Assembly (NCBI RefSeq): GCF_004331485.1 | Contig: NZ_SJKD01000002.1 | Span: 682,001 to 746,000 of the forward strand | Direction of reading: 5' to 3' | Origin: Kribbella capetownensis | GTDB taxonomy: Bacteria; Actinomycetota; Actinomycetes; Propionibacteriales; Kribbellaceae | DNA length: 64,000 nucleotides | Part shown: positions 17,531 through 26,999 of the stretch, piece after piece | Layout: the number at the start of each line of letters is the position of its first letter | Position numbering within the stretch: position 1 is the first letter of the stretch | The notes under the pieces: model-generated | The model's input: only the letters and a program-made list of their open reading frames with translations | What the model was told of the DNA's origin: nothing | The model's database searches: none | Program-made: the position numbers and the translations under genes

Positions 17531-19147
17531 TCAGAGCAGGTCGTGGTCGCGGGCGTACGCCGCCGCGGCGGTCCTGGACGGTACGTCGAGCTTGGTGAAG
17601 ATGTTGGTCAGGTGCCGCGCGACGGTCTTGTCGCTCAGCACCAGTTGCTGCGCGATCTCCGCGTTGCTGCGCCCCGCCGCGACCAGACGCAGTACCTCGA
17701 TCTCGCGGGCTGTCAGACCGCCCACGCTGTCGCGGTGCAGCAGTCTCTCGACCTCCTGCCGCGCCGGGACCGTGCCGAGCTCGTCAAAGCTGCGGTGCGC
17801 TGAGGTCAGCTCTGTGAGGGCCGACTCCTCGTCGTCGAGGATCCGGAACGACCGCCCGATCAGCACCTTCGTCCGTGCGATCTCGTACGGCGCCTGAAGC
17901 GTGCTCCACAGCCGCAACGCCTCCCGGGCCTGCGGCAGCGCCTGGTCCGGGTCACCCCGCTCCAGCGCCACCAGGGCCAGTGAGTACGCCGCCGCCGCAC
18001 GCAACCCGGCACACCCGAAACCGGCGGCGATGCCGGCCAGTTCTCTGGCGGCCGACTCGGCCTCGTCAACGGCGCCACCGGCCACCAGGACCTCGACGGC
18101 TGGTGCCAGCAGGCGGGATCGGAACACCGGCCCCATCGTCTCCGCGAGCAAACGCCGTACCGTTGCGACTGCCGCGGAGGTGCGGCCACGGGCGAGCAGC
18201 AGCAGCGCCCGGCCGGGCTGAGCGTCGTAGCCGAATCCGGCCGCCTCGTCGTAGGAGCTCTCCGCCACGGCAAGGTCGCCGCGGATCCGGTGGACGTCAC
18301 CACGCTCGCTCAGGGCGAGTCCGGCCGCCGCCTGGGAGCCCGACGCCGCATAGCGCCGGCAGGCGTCGTCGAACTCCTGCACCGCGTCGCCGTAGGCGCC
18401 GTGCAACCGCAGGATCTGACCCCGGTGTACGGCGCACTGGCCGGTGAACGGCACCAGATCGGGCTGGGTGTCGCACCACCGGGTCAACGCGGCCGTCCAC
18501 GCGGCCGCGCGGGAGTAGTCCTGCACCTCCTGACAACCCTCGATCATCGCGCAGTAGGTGTTGCCCGCGAAGATCGGCGACAACTCGCCGGCCGCGACAC
18601 CGACCATCGCTTCGTCGAGCAGGGCCAGTCCCTCCGGCACGCGACCGGAGTACATCAGCATCCGGCCCTGACAGACGAGGCCCTGGGCCAGCAGATCGGC
18701 ATCGCCGAATCTGCGGGCCACATCGGTGATCTCGCCGCCGACGCGCAACGCTCCGCCCAGGTCGCCCTGCTCGAGCCGGCGGTAGAAGTCGTGCACGAGC
18801 AGGTAACCGCGCTCGACCACGTCGCCCTGGTCCACGAGCAGCCGCTCGGCCCGCGCGGCCCAGCCGCTGCCGATCGCGACCTCACCGCGGGTGTTCAGCA
18901 CCAGCGCCAGCCAGAAGGCGGCCCGGACCGCGCCCAGGATGTTGCCGTCGTCAACTTCCCGCCGGTAACCGCGCTGCAGCGAGCGGACACAGGCGTCGTC
19001 GTCCCCGACCAGGTACGCGGCGGTGGCCAGCGTGAGCAGGTCGCCGGCGCCCAGGTCGGTGGCGGACGACAGCCGGTCGTACGCCGTCGCCCAGTCCCGC
19101 CGGTCGAACGCCGCCCGGGCGCGCTCCAGATCCTCGACTATGCCCAT
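17531..19147 (-). CDS. LuxR-family regulator with TPR-like sensor region
   Basis: 538 residues. The C-terminal ~65 residues carry a LuxR/FixJ helix-turn-helix (GLTAREIEVLRLVAAGRSNAEIAQQL then DKTVARHLTNIFTKL). The long N-terminal part is an Ala/Leu-rich helical array like tetratricopeptide repeats; no Walker A motif is visible, so it is not a full LAL/MalT ATPase. The ATG at 19147 has GGGGAGGGGA just upstream. It begins 35 nt after the flavin monooxygenase gene on the same strand, suggesting co-transcription and possibly local regulation. Confidence 0.88.
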   Translation of the reverse strand: MGIVEDLERARAAFDRRDWATAYDRLSSATDLGAGDLLTLATAAYLVGDDDACVRSLQRGYRREVDDGNILGAVRAAFWLALVLNTRGEVAIGSGWAARAERLLVDQGDVVERGYLLVHDFYRRLEQGDLGGALRVGGEITDVARRFGDADLLAQGLVCQGRMLMYSGRVPEGLALLDEAMVGVAAGELSPIFAGNTYCAMIEGCQEVQDYSRAAAWTAALTRWCDTQPDLVPFTGQCAVHRGQILRLHGAYGDAVQEFDDACRRYAASGSQAAAGLALSERGDVHRIRGDLAVAESSYDEAAGFGYDAQPGRALLLLARGRTSAAVATVRRLLAETMGPVFRSRLLAPAVEVLVAGGAVDEAESAARELAGIAAGFGCAGLRAAAAYSLALVALERGDPDQALPQAREALRLWSTLQAPYEIARTKVLIGRSFRILDDEESALTELTSAHRSFDELGTVPARQEVERLLHRDSVGGLTAREIEVLRLVAAGRSNAEIAQQLVLSDKTVARHLTNIFTKLDVPSRTAAAAYARDHDLL

Positions 19148-19181
19148 CGCAGTCCCCTCCCCGCGAGGATGACCCCTCCGA

Positions 19182-20279
19182 TCACGCCGGGGCAAGACTC
19201 CGGTTCGTGCCGGCTCGCGCCGCGATCCGTTTGGCCAGGTACGCCGCGTCCCGCCCGACGCCCGGCAGGGTCATGGACGCGAAAGCGTACTGGAAGCACA
19301 GGCCGCAGAAGAACAGGCCGGGAGCCTCCGCGGCGACCCCGCGCAGTTCCCGGGGCCAGCCGTCGGCACCGATCACGGCTCCGTCGATCCAGTCGAACAC
19401 CTGCCGGAAGCCGGTGCACCAGATCACGTTCGTCACGCCCAGCACCCGGCCGTCGCCCAGTACCGGCAGCCCGGCCTCGACACCGGTGACCTTCTCGTGG
19501 ACCCGCTCCACCCCTCGCGCGAGCAGGTCCGCCCGCTTGACGCGGATCATCGGGCCACCGTGCAAGCGCCCGTGCTGCATGATTGCGTCGGAGTTCGGCA
19601 GCCGGCGGGTGACCAGGTGCCGACCGACGAACAGGAAGACCGGCCAGAACAGCCGCTCACCCGGTTGGCCCGGCTTGACCGGGAGTTGACCGGGGTCGCG
19701 TCCGACCAGCACGGTCCGGTGTGTCTGCGCGACCTCGTAGGCGATGTCGGTGCCCGAGTGTGATCCGCCGACCACCAGGACGGGTCCCGGCTTCAGCTGG
19801 CCCGGCCGGCGGTACTCGCTCGAGTGCAGTTGCCGGATCGCCGGATCCAGGTCGACGGCGAAGTCCGGCAGGCTCGGCGTACGGCCGAAGGTGCCGGTCG
19901 CGACGACGACGTTGTCGGCCACGATCCGCTCGTCGCCGATGACCACGGTCCAGCGGCCGTCGTGGCGCTCGAGCCGGTCCACGCGGACGCCGCTGCGGAT
20001 CGGCAACGAGAAGTGTCCGGCGTACGACTCGAGGTAGTCGGCCACCTCGTCCTTGCCCGGATAGTGCCAGGGCTCGCCCGGGAACGGCAGTCCGGGCAGG
20101 CCGTCGTACTTGGTCGGCGTGTAGAGCCGCAGGGTGTCCCACTGCGCCCGCCACTGGTCGCCGACCCGGGCGTTGCCGTCCAGGATGACGAAGGACCGGC
20201 CGAGTTTCTGCAGGTGGTACCCGGTCGCGAGGCCGGCCTGGCCGGCGCCGATGACGACTGTTTCGATCGAGCTGTTCAT
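19182..20279 (-). CDS. Flavin-containing monooxygenase-like FAD/NAD(P)H oxidoreductase
   Basis: 365 residues. The FAD-binding motif is VVIGAGQAGLATGYHL at the N-terminus; the NAD(P)H motif is VLVVGGSHSGTDIAYEVA in the middle, with a late ATGxF-like segment (VVATGTFG). This is the YhcK/CzcO-type flavoprotein architecture that oxidises hydrophobic ketones, amines or sulfur compounds; substrate unknown. The ATG at 20279 overlaps the stop of the upstream PQ-loop-like gene (ATGA), so these two are translationally coupled. LuxR follows 34 nt downstream. Confidence 0.88.
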   Translation of the reverse strand: MNSSIETVVIGAGQAGLATGYHLQKLGRSFVILDGNARVGDQWRAQWDTLRLYTPTKYDGLPGLPFPGEPWHYPGKDEVADYLESYAGHFSLPIRSGVRVDRLERHDGRWTVVIGDERIVADNVVVATGTFGRTPSLPDFAVDLDPAIRQLHSSEYRRPGQLKPGPVLVVGGSHSGTDIAYEVAQTHRTVLVGRDPGQLPVKPGQPGERLFWPVFLFVGRHLVTRRLPNSDAIMQHGRLHGGPMIRVKRADLLARGVERVHEKVTGVEAGLPVLGDGRVLGVTNVIWCTGFRQVFDWIDGAVIGADGWPRELRGVAAEAPGLFFCGLCFQYAFASMTLPGVGRDAAYLAKRIAARAGTNRSLAPA

Positions 20280-20596
20280 GCGAGGCTCCGCTCGTTGTCC
20301 AACGACGCTGTCGGGACGACGCCGCGCCGAAGCGGGCGGAAGCGCAGCCACCACAGCAGCATCAGCGCGGACGTCACGACGTAGAAGCCGTGCAGGGCCC
20401 AGATCGGCCCGGCCGGCAGGTGCACCACGTAGATGCTGTGGACGGCGTTGCCGACGTTGGCCAGGACGAGGTTCGCCGGGCTGTACGACTCGAGGTCGCG
20501 GGTCCGGAGCGCCTTCACCACCATCGGCAGGACGCTCGACGCGAAGAGGATGGTGGACACCGTCCCCGCGAGAAGAGCAACGCTTGCGCCAGTCAT
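20276..20596 (-). CDS. SemiSWEET/PQ-loop-like small membrane protein
   Basis: 106 residues with three transmembrane helices: VALLAGTVSTILFASSVLPMVV, LVLANVGNAVHSIYVV and IWALHGFYVVTSALMLLWW. The SSVLPMVVKALRTRDLESYS stretch resembles the PQ-loop of SemiSWEET transporters, although the PQ itself reads PM. Three-helix SemiSWEETs dimerise to move small sugars; that role is inferred. The ATG is at 20596, and the gene overlaps the monooxygenase start by 4 bp. It is the first gene of the leftward group. Confidence 0.7.
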   Translation of the reverse strand: MTGASVALLAGTVSTILFASSVLPMVVKALRTRDLESYSPANLVLANVGNAVHSIYVVHLPAGPIWALHGFYVVTSALMLLWWLRFRPLRRGVVPTASLDNERSLA

Positions 20597-20687
20597 GTCA
20601 CCGACGGTAGGGATCGCGCCTCGTCCACCGCGTCGGACGGAATACGCAACTCTCGCAACGACTGACGTACGACGTTTGTCGTACGGG

Positions 20688-21197
20688 TCAGAGCTTGAAC
20701 CAGTACCGGCGGGTCGGGCCCAGCCAGGTCTCGCGGATGTCTTCCAGTACGCCGCCGTTGCGCTCGATCGTCCGCGCCGACGCCAGGTTGTCCTCGTCGC
20801 AGGTGACCAGAACCCGCCCCATCCCACGCACCCGCGCGACATCGAGCACCTGGGCGAGTGCCCACGAGGCCAGGCCGCGACCCCGGGCCGACGGCCGGAC
20901 GCCGTACCCGATGTGACCGCCACCCTCAAGCAGCTTCTCGGTCAGTTCGTGCACCAGGGTGATCGCGCCGAGGTAGGTGCCGTCCTCAACGATCCACCAG
21001 GTGGTCGCGGGAAGCCGGTTCGGCCCGGCCTCGGCGGAGTGCCGCAGCCGTTCGAGCCAGGCGGCGAATCCCTCGGTCGTGGTCACGTCGTCGTCATCCC
21101 ACAGCCCGGATCCCTCCTGATACGCGGTGCCCCACTCCCGGGACGACTCCAGCCAGGAGGCGCGCAGATCGACGGTCGGCTCGATCAGTTCAGGCAT
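20688..21197 (-). CDS. GNAT family N-acetyltransferase (copy 1 of tandem pair)
   Basis: 169 residues. The acetyl-CoA loop is GYGVRPSARGRGLASWAL, followed by the VTCDEDNLASARTIERNGG alpha/beta stretch typical of GNATs that act on small molecules or amino groups. It is strongly similar along its whole length, including both termini (MPELIEPTV and RRYW-KL), to the next gene upstream (21211-21732), so it arose by tandem duplication. Only 13 bp separate the pair. Substrate unknown. Confidence 0.88.
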   Translation of the reverse strand: MPELIEPTVDLRASWLESSREWGTAYQEGSGLWDDDDVTTTEGFAAWLERLRHSAEAGPNRLPATTWWIVEDGTYLGAITLVHELTEKLLEGGGHIGYGVRPSARGRGLASWALAQVLDVARVRGMGRVLVTCDEDNLASARTIERNGGVLEDIRETWLGPTRRYWFKL

Positions 21198-21210
21198 GGT
21201 CCGAGGGTAG

Positions 21211-21732
21211 TCAGAGCTTGATCCAGTAGCGGCGGGCGAGGCCGAGCCAGGTCTCGCGGATGTCTTCCAACTCCCCGCCGTTGCGCTCGATCGACTTCGC
21301 CGACGCGGTGTTGTCCTCGTCGCAGGTGACCAGCACCTTGTCCATCCCGCGCGCCCGGGCCACCTCGAGCACCTGACCGAGCGCCCACGCGGCCAGACCA
21401 CGACCGCGGGCCGACGGCCGGACGCCGTACCCGATGTGCCCGCCGGCCTCGAGCAGCTTGGCGTTCAGCGCGTGCCGGAGCGAGATCGCGCCGAGGTAGT
21501 TGCCGTCCTCAACGATCCACAGGTACGTCGCGTGCACCCGGTCGGGCGGCAGCTCACGGGAGTCGTCGCTCTGCTGCCGCAGCCGCTCGACCCACTCGGC
21601 GAAACCCTCGACCGTGGTCAGATCGCCGGCCTCCCACACCCCGGCGCCGTCCTGGGACGCGGTGCCCCACTCGCGGGACGACTCCAGCCAGGAGTCACGG
21701 AGCTCGACGGTCGGCTCGATCAGTTCAGGCAT
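21211..21732 (-). CDS. GNAT family N-acetyltransferase (copy 2 of tandem pair)
   Basis: 173 residues, a close paralogue of the downstream gene. The CoA loop is GYGVRPSARGRGLAAWALGQ. It differs mainly by a short insertion around residue 55-65 (SDDSRELPPDRV) in a variable substrate-loop region, suggesting the copies may have different acceptors. It is upstream in the leftward pair, directly after the aceE terminator hairpin. Confidence 0.88.
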   Translation of the reverse strand: MPELIEPTVELRDSWLESSREWGTASQDGAGVWEAGDLTTVEGFAEWVERLRQQSDDSRELPPDRVHATYLWIVEDGNYLGAISLRHALNAKLLEAGGHIGYGVRPSARGRGLAAWALGQVLEVARARGMDKVLVTCDEDNTASAKSIERNGGELEDIRETWLGLARRYWIKL

Positions 21733-21754
21733 GGATCCGAGGGTAGGACAAATG

Positions 21755-21793
21755 CGAACCGCCCCTCCCGTGAATTACGGGAGGGGCGGTTCG
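21755..21793 (-). terminator. aceE terminator hairpin
   Basis: A perfect 17-bp stem (21755-21771 with 21777-21793) and a 5-nt GAATT loop, starting 8 bp past the aceE stop; in the leftward direction it is followed by GCATTTG. Its stem is long enough to act as a strong terminator. Confidence 0.8.
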
Positions 21794-21800
21794 GCAGACG

Positions 21801-24572
21801 TCAGGCGCCGGCGCCCTCCTGCTTCACGCCGGCGACCGCGGTCGGGTCGTCGATCCGGTACTTGCGGGCCGCCTCGGCCGCGACCTCCGGCTTCACGTCG
21901 CCACGCTTGGCCAGGATCTCCAGTGCGGCCACGACGATCGACTCGGCGTCCACCTGGAAGTGGCGCCGGGCCGCTGCCCGGGTGTCGGCCAGACCCCAGC
22001 CGTCGGTGCCGAGCGAGGTGTAGTCGTTCGGGACCCAGCGGGAGATCTGGTCCTGCACCGCGCGCATGTAGTCGCTGACCGCGACCACCGGACCCTTGGT
22101 GTCCTTCAGCTGCTCGGTGATGAACGGCACCCGCTCCGGCTCCTCCGGGTGAAGCAGGTTGTGCTCCTCGGCGGCGACGGCGTCCCGGCGCAGTTCGTTC
22201 CACGACGTCACCGACCAGATGTCGGCGGCCACGGAGTACTGCTCGGCCAGGATGTCCTGGGCCTTGCGCACCCACGGCAGCGCGACACCGGACGCGAGCA
22301 GCTGCACCCGCGGTACGTCGTCACCCTCGGCCGTCTCGTACTCGTGGAAGCGGTACATGCCCTTCAGCAGTGCCGCGACGTCGAGGTTCTCCGGCTCGGC
22401 CGGCTGGGGGACCGGCTCGTTGTAGACGGTGAGGTAGTAGAAGACGTCCTCGCCGAACGGCTTGTTCTTGTCCAGGCCGTAGCCGTACATCCGGCGCAGC
22501 CCGTCCTTGACGATGTGCGCGACCTCGTAGGCGAAGCCCGGGTCGTAGTGCACCGCCGCCGGGTTGGTCGAGGCCAGCAGCGGCGAGTGGCCGTCCGCGT
22601 GCTGCAGTCCCTCACCGGTCAGCGTCGTACGCCCGGCGGTCGCGCCGATCAGGAAGCCCCGGCCGAGCTGGTCGCCGAAGGCCCACTGGAAGTCGCCGGT
22701 CCGCTGGAACCCGAACATCGAGTAGAAGATGTAGAACGGGATCATCGGTTCGCCGTGCGTCGCGTACGCCGTACCGGCCGCGATCACCGAGCCCATCGCG
22801 CCGGCCTCGCTGATGCCCTCGTGCAGCAGCTGGCCCTGCTCGGACTCCTTCCACGACAGCAGCAGTGCGCGGTCGACGGCCTCGTAGTTCTGCCCGTGCG
22901 GGTTGTAGATCTTGGCCGTCGGGAACATCGAGTCCATGCCGAACGTGCGGTACTCGTCCGGGGCGATCGGGACGATCCGGTGCCCGATCTCCGGATCCTT
23001 CATCAGGTCCCGGAACAGCCGGACCAGCGCCATCGTGGTGGCGATCGGCGCGTTGTTGCCCTTGCTGAGCGGCTTGTAGACGTCGTCGGCCGGCAGCTTC
23101 AGCGAGGTCTTCGGAGCGACCCGCCGCTGCGGCAGCGAACCGCCGAGCTGCTTGCGCCGCTCCATCATGTACTGGTACTCCGCCGAGTCGGTGCCGGGGT
23201 GGAAGTACGGCGGGTTGTACGCGTCCTCGAGGTCCTTGTCCTCGATCGGCAGGTAGAGCCGGTCGCGGAAGGCCTTCAGGTCGTCCGAGGTCAGCTTCTT
23301 CATCTGGTGGGTCGCATTGCGGCCCTCCAGCGCCTCGATCGTCCAGCCCTTGATGGTCTGCGCGAGGATCACCGTCGGCTGCCCGACGTGCTCGGTCGCG
23401 CTCTTGAACGCGGCGTACACCTTGCGGTAGTCGTGGCCACCGCGCGGCAGCTTGCGCAGATCGTCGTCGGACAGCTTGCTGACCATCTGCTGGAGTCGCT
23501 GGTCGCCGCCGAAGAAGTTGTTCCGGATGTACTCACCGGACTCGACCGAGTAGGTCTGGAACTGGCCGTCCGGCGTGGTGTTCATCTTGTTCACCAGCGC
23601 GCCGTCGTGGTCCTGCGCCAGCAGCGCGTCCCACTCGCGGCCCCAGATCACCTTGATCACGTTCCAGCCGGCGCCGCGGAAGAACGCCTCCAGCTCCTGG
23701 ATGACCTTGCCGTTGCCGCGGACCGGTCCGTCCAGCTGCTGCAGGTTGCAGTTGATCACGAAGGTGAGGTTGTCCAGCTCCTCGCGGGCGGCCAGGCCGA
23801 TCGCGCCGAGCGACTCCGGCTCACCCATCTCGCCGTCACCGAGGAAGGTCCAGACGTGCTGCTGGCTGGTGTCCTTGATGCCGCGGTGGTGCAGGTACCG
23901 GTTGAAGCGGGCCTGGTAGATCGAGTTCAGCGCGGCCAGCCCCATCGAGACGGTCGGGAACTCCCAGAAGTCCGGCATCAACCGAGGGTGCGGGTACGAC
24001 GACAGTCCGTTGTGCGGACCGCGGGAGACCTCCTGGCGGAAGCCGTCCAGCTGGTCGGTGCTCAACCGGCCCTCGAGGAAGGCGCGCGCGTACATCCCGG
24101 GGGAGGCGTGCCCCTGGATGAAGATCTGGTCACCGCCGCCGGGGTGGTCCTTGCCGCGGAAGAAGTGGTTGAAACCGACCTCGTACAGGCTGGCCGCGGA
24201 CTGGTAGGTGGCGATGTGGCCGCCGACCTCGAGGCCCTTGCGGTTGGCCTTGCTCACCATCACCGCGGCGTTCCAGCGGATGAAGGCCCGGATCCGGCGC
24301 TCGATGTGCTCGTCGCCGGGGAACCACGGCTCCCGCTCGGGCGGGATCGAGTTGATGTAGTCGGTGCTCCGCAGGGCGGGCACCCCCACCTGTCGCTCCC
24401 GGGCCCGCTCGATCAGCTTGAGCATGAGGTAGCGTGCTCGCGCCTTGCCCCGTTCGTCCAGGACCGCGTCGAGCGATTCGACCCACTCGCGTGTCTCGTC
24501 GGGGTCGATGTCGGGGAGCTGGGTGGGCATCCCCTCGGTGATGATGGCTGGTGGTTCGTGTCCGGAAGCCAC
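21801..24572 (-). CDS. aceE: Pyruvate dehydrogenase E1 component, homodimeric type
   Basis: 923 residues, the standard AceE length. N-terminal motifs include [31 protein letters not shown], and the thiamine diphosphate region reads [10 protein letters not shown]...[22 protein letters not shown]. The transketolase-like C-half ([20 protein letters not shown]) is complete. It decarboxylates pyruvate and reductively acetylates the E2 lipoyl domain, feeding acetyl-CoA to the TCA cycle and fatty acid synthesis. The gene is monocistronic: a long divergent promoter region separates it from DUF3052 and a terminator follows. Confidence 0.97.
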   Translation of the reverse strand: MASGHEPPAIITEGMPTQLPDIDPDETREWVESLDAVLDERGKARARYLMLKLIERARERQVGVPALRSTDYINSIPPEREPWFPGDEHIERRIRAFIRWNAAVMVSKANRKGLEVGGHIATYQSAASLYEVGFNHFFRGKDHPGGGDQIFIQGHASPGMYARAFLEGRLSTDQLDGFRQEVSRGPHNGLSSYPHPRLMPDFWEFPTVSMGLAALNSIYQARFNRYLHHRGIKDTSQQHVWTFLGDGEMGEPESLGAIGLAAREELDNLTFVINCNLQQLDGPVRGNGKVIQELEAFFRGAGWNVIKVIWGREWDALLAQDHDGALVNKMNTTPDGQFQTYSVESGEYIRNNFFGGDQRLQQMVSKLSDDDLRKLPRGGHDYRKVYAAFKSATEHVGQPTVILAQTIKGWTIEALEGRNATHQMKKLTSDDLKAFRDRLYLPIEDKDLEDAYNPPYFHPGTDSAEYQYMMERRKQLGGSLPQRRVAPKTSLKLPADDVYKPLSKGNNAPIATTMALVRLFRDLMKDPEIGHRIVPIAPDEYRTFGMDSMFPTAKIYNPHGQNYEAVDRALLLSWKESEQGQLLHEGISEAGAMGSVIAAGTAYATHGEPMIPFYIFYSMFGFQRTGDFQWAFGDQLGRGFLIGATAGRTTLTGEGLQHADGHSPLLASTNPAAVHYDPGFAYEVAHIVKDGLRRMYGYGLDKNKPFGEDVFYYLTVYNEPVPQPAEPENLDVAALLKGMYRFHEYETAEGDDVPRVQLLASGVALPWVRKAQDILAEQYSVAADIWSVTSWNELRRDAVAAEEHNLLHPEEPERVPFITEQLKDTKGPVVAVSDYMRAVQDQISRWVPNDYTSLGTDGWGLADTRAAARRHFQVDAESIVVAALEILAKRGDVKPEVAAEAARKYRIDDPTAVAGVKQEGAGA

Positions 24573-24826
24573 GGTGTCCTGCCGTTCTCTCTGGTTGTCT
24601 TCACCGCAATCCTGTCACCTGTTCGGAATGCGTTCTACTTCGCCTTCCACAGGGGCCTGATTCCGGTCGTGCACGCGTGATCTGAGCGGACACGGACTGT
24701 ACCCGCCACGCGGATACCGGACACGTCACGGAACCCTCGTGCATACTTGCGCGACGCGGTACGTCACGATGGACTATCGCTACTGACGCCTACCCCCGGG
24801 CAAGCGGGGACCACGGAGGAGGACAC

Positions 24827-25285
24827 GTGAGCGCGACCGCGGACCACGCGGACGGAAACGGCAATGGTGTGCCGACCGGCATTCCTAGCACCGCGTCCCG
24901 GCTCGGCCTGGAGGCCGGCTGGGTCGTGCAGGAGATCGGGTACGACGAGGACTGCGACGACGAGTTCCGTGATGCGATCAAAGCGATCACCGGCGAGGAG
25001 TTCGTCGACGAGGACACCGACGAGGTCGTGGACGTCGTACTGCTCTGGTTCCGCGAGGAGGACGGCGACCTGGTCGACGCGTTCTTCGACATCCTCACCG
25101 ACCTGAAGGCCGGCGGGGTCGTGTGGCTGCTGACCCCGAAGGTCGGCCGGGACGGGTACGTCGAGACCAGTGACATCGCCGAGGCGGCTCCGGTCGCCGG
25201 GCTGTCCACCACCAGCACCCTGAGCGTGACCGACGACTGGTCGGCCACCAAGCTCGTGGTGCCGAAATCCGGCCGTCGGGGATGA
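24827..25285 (+). CDS. DUF3052 family protein
   Basis: 152 residues, acidic, with the family's TASRLGLEAGWVVQEIGYDED start and a central DVVLLWFREEDGDLVDAFFDILTDL segment. The same order (aceE divergent, DUF3052, AhpE) is found in mycobacteria and streptomycetes, as far as I recall. Molecular function unknown. The GTG at 24827 has a GGAGGAGGACAC leader. Seven bases separate it from the peroxiredoxin gene, so they are probably co-transcribed. Confidence 0.9.
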   Translation: MSATADHADGNGNGVPTGIPSTASRLGLEAGWVVQEIGYDEDCDDEFRDAIKAITGEEFVDEDTDEVVDVVLLWFREEDGDLVDAFFDILTDLKAGGVVWLLTPKVGRDGYVETSDIAEAAPVAGLSTTSTLSVTDDWSATKLVVPKSGRRG

Positions 25286-25292
25286 CGCGACG

Positions 25293-25760
25293 GTGACCCC
25301 TGCCGTCGGCAGCCGGGCACCGGACTTCACAGCCCGCAACCAGCACGGCGAACAGGTCCGGCTGAGCGAGTACGCCGGCCGCAGCGACGTCGTACTGGTC
25401 TTCTATCCGTACGCCTTCAGTGGGGTCTGCACGAGCGAGTTGGCCGCGCTGCGTGACCGGCCGGACCTGCTGGCGGCGGCGGAGTTCCTGGCGATCTCGT
25501 GCGACCCGATGTTCGCCCTGCGGGCCTACGCCGACGCGCACAAGCTCGAGTTCGGTCTGCTCACCGACTTCTGGCCACACGGCGCGATCGCCTCGTCGTA
25601 CGGCGTCTTCGATCCCGAGCGCGGATGTGCTCTGCGCGGCACGTTCGTGGTCGACCGGGCCGGTGCCGTCCGCTGGTCGGTGGTGAACTCGATCCCGGAG
25701 GCCCGCAACCTCGACGACTACGCCCGGGCGCTGGCAACTCTGGGACACGACCTCGGGTAG
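25293..25760 (+). CDS. ahpE: AhpE-like 1-Cys peroxiredoxin
   Basis: 155 residues. The peroxidatic Cys46 is in FYPYAFSGVCTSEL, with the supporting Arg in the ALRGTFVVDRAG region. No obvious resolving Cys is present in the usual 2-Cys position, consistent with the AhpE class that reduces peroxides via mycothiol or mycoredoxin. The GTG start is 8 nt after the DUF3052 stop. The gene ends 26 bp before tRNA-Val. Confidence 0.88.
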   Translation: MTPAVGSRAPDFTARNQHGEQVRLSEYAGRSDVVLVFYPYAFSGVCTSELAALRDRPDLLAAAEFLAISCDPMFALRAYADAHKLEFGLLTDFWPHGAIASSYGVFDPERGCALRGTFVVDRAGAVRWSVVNSIPEARNLDDYARALATLGHDLG

Positions 25761-25786
25761 ACTGCGCCGGTCGTTTGATCCACACC

Positions 25787-25858
25787 GGGCGGATAGCTCA
25801 GCGGTAGAGCGCTTCCCTTACAAGGAAGATGTCGGGGGTTCGATCCCCTCTTCGCCCA
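25787..25858 (+). tRNA. tRNA-Val (anticodon TAC)
   Basis: A full cloverleaf can be drawn: acceptor stem 25787-25793 with 25851-25857 (one G-U pair), D arm, anticodon stem CTTCC/GGAAG around loop CTTACAA (anticodon TAC), and T arm with GGTTCGATCC. CCA is not encoded directly after the discriminator base (CACACCA follows). The 3' half is repeated, degenerately, at 27753-27792, so this gene probably served as an integration site. Confidence 0.95.
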
Positions 25859-25859
25859 C
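25819..25859 (+). repeat. Attachment-site repeat, copy in tRNA-Val 3' half
   Basis: 41-bp segment from the anticodon to the 3' end of tRNA-Val. It matches 27753-27792 at about 36 of 41 positions with one gap. This is the arrangement left by tyrosine-recombinase integration into a tRNA gene. Confidence 0.6.
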
Positions 25860-26110
25860 ACCAGTCCCAGCGCGCCGTACACAGTGCGGTGGACGATTCC
25901 TTCGTCTTCGAGAGTTCGCAGCGTGCGGGTCGGCATGCGGCGGCTGATGCTCTCGATCGCCCGGTCGAGTTCGTTGACGCCGTATCCGCGCTCGGCGAGG
26001 AGCGGATGACCACCGGGCTCCACTTGTCCTCGACACGCCGCAGCACGACCGTGACCGGGCAACTCGCCAGCTGCCGGGTCGTGACGGTCCACGGGCTCCC
26101 GATCGCCGGG
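25860..26110 (-). pseudogene. HxlR-family regulator remnant, frameshifted and truncated
   Basis: Reading leftward, one frame gives LASCPVTVVLRRVEDKWSPV, the conserved start of the HxlR winged-helix domain. After about one base is lost near 26005 the neighbouring frame continues with LLAERGYGVNELDRAIESI and TRTLRTLEDEGIVHR, the rest of the HxlR core. No start codon is present, and the 3' end runs into the tRNA-Val 3' boundary. This is therefore a dead gene fragment cut at the attachment site. It lies just downstream of, and on the same strand as, the SDR gene. Confidence 0.7.
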
Positions 26111-26863
26111 TCAGAGCAAGGCGCCGCCGGTGGCGTCGATGGTCTGGCCGGTCACCCAGCCCGCGTCGTCGGAGGCCAGGAACGCGACCACGCCGGCGAC
26201 ATCGTCGGGTACCCCGACCCGCGCCAGCGGAGAGCGCGCCGCGGTGGCCGCCCGTGCCGCTTCGTCCGAGCGCAGCCACGAGGCGTTGAGGTCGGTGTCG
26301 ATCGCGCCCGGATTGACCGCGTTGACCGTGACGGCCCGCGACCCGAGGTCCTTGGCGAGGGTCGTGGTGAACACGTCGATCGCCGCCTTGGTCATCGCGT
26401 ACGCGATCAGGCCCGGATCGGTGTGGCCCAGGGTGTAGCTGGTGGAGATGTTGACGATGCGGCCACCGTCGCGCAGCCGGGAGAGCCCGAGCTGCGCCAC
26501 GAAGAACGGAGCTCTGGTATTCACCGCGAAGAGCCGATCGAAGCTCTCCGGTGTCGTGTCGGCGATTCCGCCCAGCTCTGCGATACCGGCGTTGTTGACC
26601 AGGATGTCCAACCCGTCGGCATGCGCGTCGAACGCCGACCACAACGCCTCGGCGTCGCCTGGGACACCCAGCCCTGACCTGACGGTGAAGGCCGAGCCAC
26701 CCGCAGCCTCGATCGCACCGGCGGTCCGCTTGGCGGCCTCCTCATCGGTGTTGTAATGCACCCCGACGCAGGCCCCGTCGCGCCCCAACCGCTCGGCGAT
26801 CGCCCTCCCGATGCCTCGGCTGCCCCCGGTGACCAGAGCGGTCTTGCCTGCCAATGTGCCCAC
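26111..26863 (-). CDS. Short-chain dehydrogenase/reductase
   Basis: 250 residues, classical SDR. The cofactor loop is TGGSRGIGRAIAERLG, the NNAG motif is present, and the catalytic Ser and Tyr-x-x-x-Lys are visible (ISTSY... and YAMTK). VNPGAIDTDLNASWL closes the active site and GQTIDATGGALL is the C-terminus. It reduces or oxidises an unknown carbonyl or alcohol. It is divergent from the MarR-type regulator with a 136-bp AT-rich promoter region between, so it is likely that regulator's target. It sits inside the tRNA-bounded islet. Confidence 0.92.
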   Translation of the reverse strand: MGTLAGKTALVTGGSRGIGRAIAERLGRDGACVGVHYNTDEEAAKRTAGAIEAAGGSAFTVRSGLGVPGDAEALWSAFDAHADGLDILVNNAGIAELGGIADTTPESFDRLFAVNTRAPFFVAQLGLSRLRDGGRIVNISTSYTLGHTDPGLIAYAMTKAAIDVFTTTLAKDLGSRAVTVNAVNPGAIDTDLNASWLRSDEAARAATAARSPLARVGVPDDVAGVVAFLASDDAGWVTGQTIDATGGALL

Positions 26864-26999
26864 GAACTCGCGTCCTTCCCGTGCCTCGACGGCGATGGCT
26901 GAACCAGCAAGCCAGAACCATATAGATCAAGCTAGAAACATTCAAACTTAGAGCAAGTCTGTATGGTTGTCGCTTGATCGAACCGCGTACGATGCGTCC
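26864..26999. promoter_or_regulatory. Divergent AT-rich SDR/MarR promoter region
   Basis: A 136-bp spacer that is much more AT-rich than the surroundings (26920-26980 is roughly 60% AT). It contains GATCAAGC at 26925-26932 and its inverted copy GCTTGATC at 26972-26979. MarR proteins usually repress such divergent promoters by binding palindromes; the exact operator is not resolved. Confidence 0.45.

Noticed and set aside
21960..24680. 906-codon open frame on the + strand opposite aceE
   Set aside because: It is the antisense shadow of the aceE gene: high GC suppresses stops, residues are mostly Arg/Val/Leu/Asp runs, and no motifs appear. aceE itself has all family motifs.
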